Source: Opitutales bacterium | GTDB lineage: Bacteria > Verrucomicrobiota > Verrucomicrobiia > Opitutales > Intestinicryptomonadaceae | Direction: 5' to 3' | Assembly (NCBI GenBank): GCA_021641325.1 | Contig: JAJXPD010000038.1 | Span: forward strand, 4,343 to 15,528 | Length of the DNA: 11,186 nucleotides | Part shown: positions 1-4,537 of the stretch, in pieces | Numbering within the stretch: position 1 is the stretch's first letter | Layout of the letters: each line of letters starts with the position of its first letter | Notes under the pieces: model-generated | Told to the model about the DNA's origin: nothing | The model's input: the letters and a program-made list of their open reading frames with translations, nothing else | The model's database searches: none | Position numbers and translations under genes: made by a program

Positions 1-23
1 CGGCGTCCGAATTTTTTGCGCCT

Positions 24-1157
24 TTATTTTGCGAAAAAGGCTTCGATGGAATCCACTACCCAGTCCTGCTCGTCGGGCGTGATAGCCGAGTAGATGGGCA
101 GGCGCAGCATTGTCTGCGACAGCTTTTCGGCGACGGGCAGCGGTTTGTATTCGCAGCCGAGCTTTTTCGCCATCGGGCATGTGTGCAGCGGCGCGTAGTG
201 CGACAACGCCGAAATCTCGCGCGATTTCAGGAACGCCGCAAGCGACTTCGCAGTTTCGGGGCTTTCCGTTAGAATGAAGAAAATATGCGCGTTATGTTTG
301 CATTCCGCGGGAACATGCGCCAGCGAAATCTTCCCCGCGCGTTCCAGCGGCAGAAGCCTTTCGCGGTAGTAGTTCCACGCCGCCACGCGTTCGTCGGTGA
401 GTTTCTGCGCGGCTTCGAGCTGCGCCGCGAGGAACGCGGTGATAAGCTCCGACGGAATATAGCTGCTGCCGTAGTCAATCCAAGTGTATTTGTCGATTTT
501 CCCCTCTACGAACTGGATTCTGTTTGTGCCCTTTTCCCTGATGAAGCAGGCGCGGTCGATGAGGGATTCGTCGTTGCAAAGGAGTGCGCCGCATTCGCCC
601 GCGATTACGTTCTTTGTGCTGTGGAAGCTGAGCGCGCCGAGGTCGCCGATAGTGCCGAGGTGTCTGCCTTTGTAGTAGGCGCAGAAGCCCTGCGCGGCGT
701 CCTCCACAACCCTGATTCCCGCGCTTTTTGCGGTTTCCATAATTGTGTCCATTTCGCACCCGACGCCCGCGTAGTGGACTGGCACGACCGCCTTTGTGCG
801 CTTTGTGAGCAGTTGCGGAATTTGCGATTCGTCGATATTGAGAGTGTCGGGGCGAATGTCGCAGAACACTGGTTTTGCGCCGCGCAGAACGAACGCGTTT
901 ACGCTCGAAACGAATGTGAACGTCGGCACGATTACCTCGTCGCCCGATTTGATGTCGCAAAGGAGAGCCGCCATGTCTAGGGCGGAGGTGCACGATGTCG
1001 TAAGGAGGGCTGCTTTCGCCTTTGTCGCGGCGCGGAGGGCGGCTTCGCATTTTTTCAGGAACTCGCCGTCGCCTTGGAGGTGTCCGGAGGCTATCGCCTC
1101 TTTTATATATTCTACTTCGCGACCCGCGAGCGGTATTTTGTTGAAATTTACTTTCAT
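24..1157 (-). CDS. wecE: TDP-4-keto-6-deoxy-D-glucose transaminase (DegT/DnrJ/EryC1 family)
   Basis: This is a PLP-dependent sugar aminotransferase of 377 aa, the full length for the family. By family knowledge WecE/RffA moves an amino group from glutamate onto TDP-4-keto-6-deoxyglucose to make TDP-4-amino-4,6-dideoxygalactose (TDP-Fuc4N), a precursor of enterobacterial common antigen or O-antigen, in the cytoplasm. The sequence follows E. coli WecE closely along its length: SCTSALDMAALLCDI (55-69), GDEVIVPTFTFVS (72-84), VPVHYAGVGCEMDTIM (125-140), IREKGTNR (206-213) and KYTWIDYGSSY (223-233). The Schiff-base lysine is K182 in SFHSTKN, and the cofactor-binding Asp and Gln are D153 and Q156 in VVEDAAQ. 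The start is ATG at 1157, with no Shine-Dalgarno sequence upstream. It is divergent from the ARH-family gene. No rml or wec partners are visible, but the left edge is close. Fold and chemistry are secure; the exact sugar is inferred from similarity. Confidence 0.9.
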   Translation of the reverse strand: MKVNFNKIPLAGREVEYIKEAIASGHLQGDGEFLKKCEAALRAATKAKAALLTTSCTSALDMAALLCDIKSGDEVIVPTFTFVSSVNAFVLRGAKPVFCDIRPDTLNIDESQIPQLLTKRTKAVVPVHYAGVGCEMDTIMETAKSAGIRVVEDAAQGFCAYYKGRHLGTIGDLGALSFHSTKNVIAGECGALLCNDESLIDRACFIREKGTNRIQFVEGKIDKYTWIDYGSSYIPSELITAFLAAQLEAAQKLTDERVAAWNYYRERLLPLERAGKISLAHVPAECKHNAHIFFILTESPETAKSLAAFLKSREISALSHYAPLHTCPMAKKLGCEYKPLPVAEKLSQTMLRLPIYSAITPDEQDWVVDSIEAFFAK

Positions 1158-1238
1158 GTGGACTCGAAATATTTGTTTTCGGATATTGCACCCAAACCGC
1201 TCCGATTTAAAGCAAAATATGCACTTTTTTGGGGGCTT

Positions 1239-1267
1239 GCGCCGCGGCGGCGGCGCGCGTTTTTTTT
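1239..1267 (+). terminator. Orphan intrinsic terminator between divergent genes
   Basis: A perfect 7-bp GC stem (GCGCCGC 1239-1245, loop GGCG, GCGGCGC 1250-1256) is followed by GCG and a run of eight T (1260-1267). It works only in the + direction, since no T-run follows it on the - strand. No + strand gene lies to its left, because wecE is transcribed away from it. It lies about 40 bp before the promoter of the ARH-family gene. It may block antisense or read-through transcription, or end a short unannotated RNA. Confidence 0.6.
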
Positions 1268-1306
1268 ATTAGTCCGACCGCATGTTAAAAATTTTTCCAT
1301 ATAAGT

Positions 1307-1333
1307 TTGACACGCCGCCTATAAAGGTATAAT
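1307..1333 (+). promoter_or_regulatory. Sigma-70 type promoter for the ARH-family gene
   Basis: TTGACA at 1307-1312 and TATAAT at 1328-1333 both match the housekeeping consensus exactly, with a short 15-bp spacer instead of the usual 17. The expected transcription start is near 1340, giving a leader of about 28 nt. An A/T-rich tract just upstream (1285-1305) could act as an UP element. This is the clearest promoter in the window. Confidence 0.7.
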
Positions 1334-1351
1334 CTTCTTCCGAACCCCGAA

Positions 1352-1359
1352 AGGAAAGG
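1352..1359 (+). promoter_or_regulatory. Ribosome binding site, AGGAAAGG
   Basis: A purine-rich AGGAAAGG lies 8 nt before the ATG at 1368 and downstream of the predicted transcription start. It supports that start codon. Confidence 0.65.
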
Positions 1360-1367
1360 CATTACAA

Positions 1368-2420
1368 ATGAACAGTCTTAACATTGGCAGCAGTGCGTTC
1401 TTCGACAGATTTTTCGGCGCGTGGTGGGGCGCGTTCATAGGCGACGCAATGGCGTTGCCCGTACACGGGTATTCCTCCGAACGCGCAATCGCCGCCGACT
1501 ACGGCAAAATTGCCGACTATGTTCCGCCGCTCGATTTCCACCCCGAAAGCGTTTTGCACGCGCTTCCGATTCCCCAGCTTCCGCCGGAATTCGACTACAT
1601 CGGCAAGCGCCGCGCGTCGCTGTGGCGCAAGCGCGGCACGCACCCGCACATCGGAATGCGGGCGGGGGCGAGCACGCTTCCACTCGTGCTTGCGCTCCAC
1701 TTGGGCGCGTCGATGGCGTCGGCGGGCGGCTTCGACATCGACGCGTGGCTTGAACGCTACGCCGCCGTGATGACTTCCGAAGACGGGCACGCCGACACAT
1801 TCATTCCGTCGATTCACCGCAGGTATTTCGAAAATCTTGCCGCGGGGAAAAATCCCGAAACGAACGGCTGTCCCGACGCCCACATGAGCGACATCGCAAT
1901 CTTCGCGCCGCTCCTGTTTTCGACGCTGAAAAATCCCGACAAGAGCAGCATGGACATCTTCCGCGCCCTCAAAAAATTCACGATAGGCGAGGGCGCGTCG
2001 TCGGGGGCGTTTTTCCTCTCCGAGATTTTGGCGAAAGTCTTGCGCGGCTCGTCGATAGAGGAGGCAATCTACAAAAACATGACGCCCGACCGCCACGTCA
2101 GCCTTGCCTTCCCCTACCGCAGGTGGATTAAAAACCGCGACGACTACGACGCCATAAGGGCGACGGGCAGGTTCGCCGCGATAGAGGAGGCGATTCCCCT
2201 CACGCTTTACATCTCGCTGAAATACGGCACGGACGTGATAACCGCGACCGTCGTCAACGCGAATATCGGCGGAGAAACGACGGGGCGCGGCGCGTTAATC
2301 GGCATGCTCGCGGGGGCGCAGTGCGGGCTTTCGCACATTCCGCGCAACTACATCGACGCGCTCGAATACGCCTCCGAAATTCAGGCTGTGGGCGAGCTTC
2401 TCTACGCAATGTTCAGATAG
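1368..2420 (+). CDS. ADP-ribosylglycohydrolase-fold protein with altered metal motifs
   Basis: This 350-aa protein has no signal peptide and resembles the ADP-ribosylglycohydrolase (ARH/DraG) family, all-helical enzymes that remove ADP-ribose using two Mg ions. Recognisable landmarks are WWGAFIGDAMALP (19-31), where the family has G-x-x-x-G-D-A-x-G-x-P; AIEEAIPLTLY (271-281); and the C-terminal NANIGGETTGRGALIGMLAGA (298-318). The usual acidic metal ligands are missing. The TDDT motif position appears to read GAST (100-103), and GGDTDT reads GGETTG (301-306). A GHADTF motif (140-145) and IHRRYF (149-154) might supply other ligands. The protein may therefore be a distinct ARH subfamily with another substrate, or a binding protein. 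It has its own promoter and a terminator shared with the convergent gene, so it looks monocistronic. The family assignment is firm; the activity is unknown. Confidence 0.78.
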   Translation: MNSLNIGSSAFFDRFFGAWWGAFIGDAMALPVHGYSSERAIAADYGKIADYVPPLDFHPESVLHALPIPQLPPEFDYIGKRRASLWRKRGTHPHIGMRAGASTLPLVLALHLGASMASAGGFDIDAWLERYAAVMTSEDGHADTFIPSIHRRYFENLAAGKNPETNGCPDAHMSDIAIFAPLLFSTLKNPDKSSMDIFRALKKFTIGEGASSGAFFLSEILAKVLRGSSIEEAIYKNMTPDRHVSLAFPYRRWIKNRDDYDAIRATGRFAAIEEAIPLTLYISLKYGTDVITATVVNANIGGETTGRGALIGMLAGAQCGLSHIPRNYIDALEYASEIQAVGELLYAMFR

Positions 2421-2489
2421 CCGACAGACTCCGCGCCCTAATGGCGGGCATAGCCGCGTTCCGTTCGCGTGCGTTCGATTAAGACGCAA

Positions 2490-2530
2490 AAAATCCCGCG
2501 CGGATTTTCTCCGCTGCGGGATTTTGTTTT
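2490..2530. terminator. Bidirectional terminator between convergent genes
   Basis: The left arm AAAATCCCGCGCGG (2490-2503) pairs with CCGCTGCGGGATTTT (2511-2525) across a 7-nt loop, with one bulged base. The ends of the stem give an A-run on one side and T-runs on the other, so it can stop the ARH-family gene on + and the glycosidase-like gene on -. It lies in the 127-bp gap between their stop codons. Confidence 0.85.
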
Positions 2531-2547
2531 GCATGAGTTTTCGCGCT

Positions 2548-3747
2548 TTATTTCGCAAAGTGCCTGTATCCCTTTGCGGGGACGCTTTCGCCCTTGTATT
2601 CGAACGGCGCGGAAGTGTAGTTTACGACGATTTCCTCGCCGCTTTCGAATGTCGAAACAAACACGCCTTTCGATATTTCGCGGTGGTCCTGCATGAATTG
2701 CAGTTGCAGGTGTTTGAGCTTCTGGAACTCGTCGTAGGCGCATTTCATGGGCTTCAAGTTTTTGTAGTCGGTATAATAGAAAACGGGGCGGGCGTCGAAC
2801 TCTATCGCTTTGAGCCAGCGCGTTTCGGGATTTTCAAGATAGTCGTACGCCTTGCGCTGGTCGGAAGTTGCGTATGACTTCGGGTAGAGGGCGTCGATTG
2901 TCGTGTAGTAGGGGTTGCTGAGAATTATGCCGTGGTAGACAAGCTGCCAGAGCGGCACGAACTTCTCGGCGAGCTTTTCGGGCTTGCCCTCCCAGTCGGG
3001 GTACGACCACAAATAGAGCGCGAAGTCGAGTGTCGGCGCAAGGTGGTCAAGTCCGCCCTCCGACGCAAGCCCTCCGAAAATTTCGTGCGCATACGCTCCT
3101 ACCTTGTTTTCGTAGTCAACCGTCTGCTGCCTGTTGAGCGGGTGCATGGGGTCTTTGCACGGATAGGGGTGCACGAAAGACATAACGTCGAGGTGCATGA
3201 TTCCGTTGAGACCGAGAGCCTTCATCTTCTTGAAGTCGTCCTTAATCCAGAGGTCGTGGTAGCGTTGGAAGCACGGGCGGAACGCCTTGCCGCCGGGCTG
3301 GAAATAGTCGAAAAACGGCGAGCCGTCGGGGTACATCGCAATTCCGTTGTCGTTCCACCTGTTCGAGATTGAAAACACCGAAAACGGGTTTATGTGGCAG
3401 TTGATGTGGTAGCCGAGCGACTTCCCCTCGGCGATTGCCTCGCGGAACTTTGCCTCGCCGCCGAGCTTCGGCTCGACGGGGAAGAACTGCGGAAAACGCC
3501 CGTCGTGCCCCGAAATGTTCCAGCCCACGGAACAGATTTCCGCCTTGTCGATTCCCTCGGCTTTCATGCGGCGCATGATGTCGGCAACGGGGACGGTAAT
3601 TCTGAACGCGTCCCCAGCCTTTTCGAAAGGCACTTGCTTTTCGACAGTCTGCCCGTCAAGCTTCTTTATCCTGAGCGTCGCATTCTGGAGCGCGAAAACG
3701 TTTGAGGCCGCAAGCAACTCGAACATGAAAATAAGAGTTTTTCCCAT
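2548..3747 (-). CDS. Predicted secreted glycosidase-like TIM-barrel protein (DUF5696/GH101-like)
   Basis: The product is 399 aa from the ATG at 3747. I prefer this start because the next residues form a plausible signal peptide, MGKTLIFMFELLAASNVFA, with cleavage after VFA. The alternative TTG at 3786 adds 13 residues and has an in-frame stop two codons upstream. A weak CAGG sits 6 nt before the ATG. After a short strand-rich stretch come SVGWNISGHDGRFP (73-86), GYHINCHINPFS (112-123), GLNGIMHLDVMS (179-190), HPYPCKDPMHPLNR (193-206) and ASEGGLDHLAP (228-238). The C-terminal VFVSTF...EEIVVNYT resembles the beta-sandwich tail of alpha-glycosidases. D187 and E230 are candidate nucleophile and acid/base by analogy with GH101-like enzymes. 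From memory it resembles the DUF5696 family, whose members are usually much longer, so an N-terminal domain may be absent. The substrate is unknown and the E inside the signal peptide is unusual. Confidence 0.6.
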   Translation of the reverse strand: MGKTLIFMFELLAASNVFALQNATLRIKKLDGQTVEKQVPFEKAGDAFRITVPVADIMRRMKAEGIDKAEICSVGWNISGHDGRFPQFFPVEPKLGGEAKFREAIAEGKSLGYHINCHINPFSVFSISNRWNDNGIAMYPDGSPFFDYFQPGGKAFRPCFQRYHDLWIKDDFKKMKALGLNGIMHLDVMSFVHPYPCKDPMHPLNRQQTVDYENKVGAYAHEIFGGLASEGGLDHLAPTLDFALYLWSYPDWEGKPEKLAEKFVPLWQLVYHGIILSNPYYTTIDALYPKSYATSDQRKAYDYLENPETRWLKAIEFDARPVFYYTDYKNLKPMKCAYDEFQKLKHLQLQFMQDHREISKGVFVSTFESGEEIVVNYTSAPFEYKGESVPAKGYRHFAK

Positions 3748-3893
3748 ATATGGCCTGTGCCGAATGACTGAAATGCCAGTACTCAATCGTTAGAGCAGGC
3801 GACCGTCAAGATAAAAGCCCGTTAAATTAATTTGCGCATTCGGGTTCGAAAAAACTTGACTGGAAGCCTTCGAAATGTACCTTGAACAACATT

Positions 3894-4124
3894 ATGGCAG
3901 ATAAATCAGAAAAGAACGAATTTAACGTTGCGGGCAAATTCTACGTTGACTCGCAGTGCATAGGTTGCGCCCTCTGCAATTCCACGGCGGAAGGCTTTTT
4001 CCAAATGAGCGACAGCGGTTGCGCATACGTCGCAAAACAGCCCGAATCGGACGCCGACACGGCACTCTGCACGGAAGCAATGGAATCGTGCCCCGTACAG
4101 GCAATCGGCGACGACGGCGAATAA
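3894..4124 (+). CDS. Small single-cluster [4Fe-4S] ferredoxin
   Basis: This 76-aa acidic electron carrier is probably cytoplasmic. The cluster ligands are C22, C25 and C28 in CIGCALC, plus C66 in the SCPVQAI motif, the pattern of monocluster ferredoxins such as that of Thermotoga maritima. That protein has a disulfide between two further cysteines. Here C59 matches one of them, but the usual partner position after the CxxCxxC motif is Ala. C43 is the only other free cysteine, so a shifted disulfide is possible. I start at ATG 3894; a TTG at 3882 would add four residues (MNNI) but has no better ribosome site. No Shine-Dalgarno sequence is visible. A similar short ferredoxin (FYVD...C...AYVYKQP...CPVEAIG) is common in Verrucomicrobia as I remember it. 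It is a lone gene, so its redox partner cannot be named. A terminator follows directly. Confidence 0.85.
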   Translation: MADKSEKNEFNVAGKFYVDSQCIGCALCNSTAEGFFQMSDSGCAYVAKQPESDADTALCTEAMESCPVQAIGDDGE

Positions 4125-4149
4125 TTGCAACAACATTTAAATCAAAACG

Positions 4150-4174
4150 GCGCGGCATAAACCGCGCTTTTTTT
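4150..4174 (+). terminator. Intrinsic terminator of the ferredoxin gene
   Basis: GCGCGG (4150-4155) and CCGCGC (4162-4167) form a perfect 6-bp stem with loop CATAAA, followed at once by seven T (4168-4174). It lies 25 nt after the ferredoxin stop codon. Confidence 0.9.
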
Positions 4175-4249
4175 GCGCCCATTCCCCGAGCAAAGCGCGA
4201 CTATTTAAATCTGTTTCTTGCAAACGTTCGGCATTTCCCAACGCCAGTA

Positions 4250-4466
4250 ATTGGCGAAGCCAATACGAACTAAACGGGGAAAGGCGCGGTTATAGCCGCG
4301 CCGCATAACCACAGAAAGGAGCGAAGCTCCGACGACCGGCGCGGCTCGCGCCCGCCTTTTGGGGGCGGCAAGCCCCTTCCGTTGACATTAAGACTTTTGC
4401 CTGCGGGGGCGGAGGCGGAGAAATTTTGCAAAGCAAAATCCGCCTCATGGGGGCGGCAGCCCCCAT
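4250..4466. repeat. Array of short perfect inverted repeats in the gap before lptD
   Basis: The 363-bp stretch 4175-4537 holds no gene that I can support and no convincing promoter. It contains a chain of separate hairpins: ATTGGC-GAA-GCCAAT (4250-4264), GGCGCGG-TTATAG-CCGCGCC (4283-4302), GGAGC-GAA-GCTCC (4318-4330), GGCGCG-GCT-CGCGCC (4338-4352), GGGGC-GGCAA-GCCCC (4362-4376), ATTTTGC-AAA-GCAAAAT (4423-4439), and an 8-bp stem ATGGGGGC with loop GGCA (4447-4466). The ATTTTGC hairpin sits inside a longer imperfect stem, GGCGGA (4414-4419) with TCCGCC. Stem sequences differ, but loops are short and several close with GC-GAA-GC or GC-AAA-GC, known as unusually stable DNA mini-hairpins. 4175-4249 is A/T-richer and I see nothing specific in it. 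Confidence 0.6.
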
Positions 4467-4476
4467 CTGTTGCCGT

Positions 4477-4501
4477 GCAGGCTGCTAGCCTGCCTTTTTT
4501 T
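4477..4501 (+). terminator. Terminator-like hairpin just upstream of lptD
   Basis: GCAGGCT (4477-4483), loop GCT, AGCCTGC (4487-4493), then C and seven T (4495-4501) make a textbook intrinsic terminator on the + strand. The upstream ferredoxin gene already has its own terminator. Only 36 nt separate the T-run from the lptD start, too few for an ordinary promoter plus leader. It may be an attenuator in the lptD leader, or a second stop for read-through. Confidence 0.65.
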
Positions 4502-4513
4502 CTTGTCATCTGG

Positions 4514-4525
4514 AAGGGGTGAGGT
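4514..4525 (+). promoter_or_regulatory. Ribosome binding region for the lptD GTG start
   Basis: The purine-rich AAGGGGTGAGGT contains GAGG, which ends about 13 nt before the GTG at 4538. The spacing is long, but no ATG lies nearby in frame. The signal peptide encoded directly after the GTG supports this start. Confidence 0.4.
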
Positions 4526-4537
4526 AGAAAGCTGGGT

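Noticed and set aside
285..980. A 231-codon + strand open frame inside wecE
   Set aside because: It is antisense to a full-length, motif-complete WecE, and the product has no family resemblance.
3882..3893. TTG at 3882 as the ferredoxin start
   Set aside because: It adds only MNNI, has no ribosome site, and the ATG at 3894 matches where related ferredoxins begin (MADK-like).
4382..4387. TTGACA as a possible -35 for lptD
   Set aside because: No -10-like hexamer lies 15-19 bp downstream; that position is a G-run (4405-4410).
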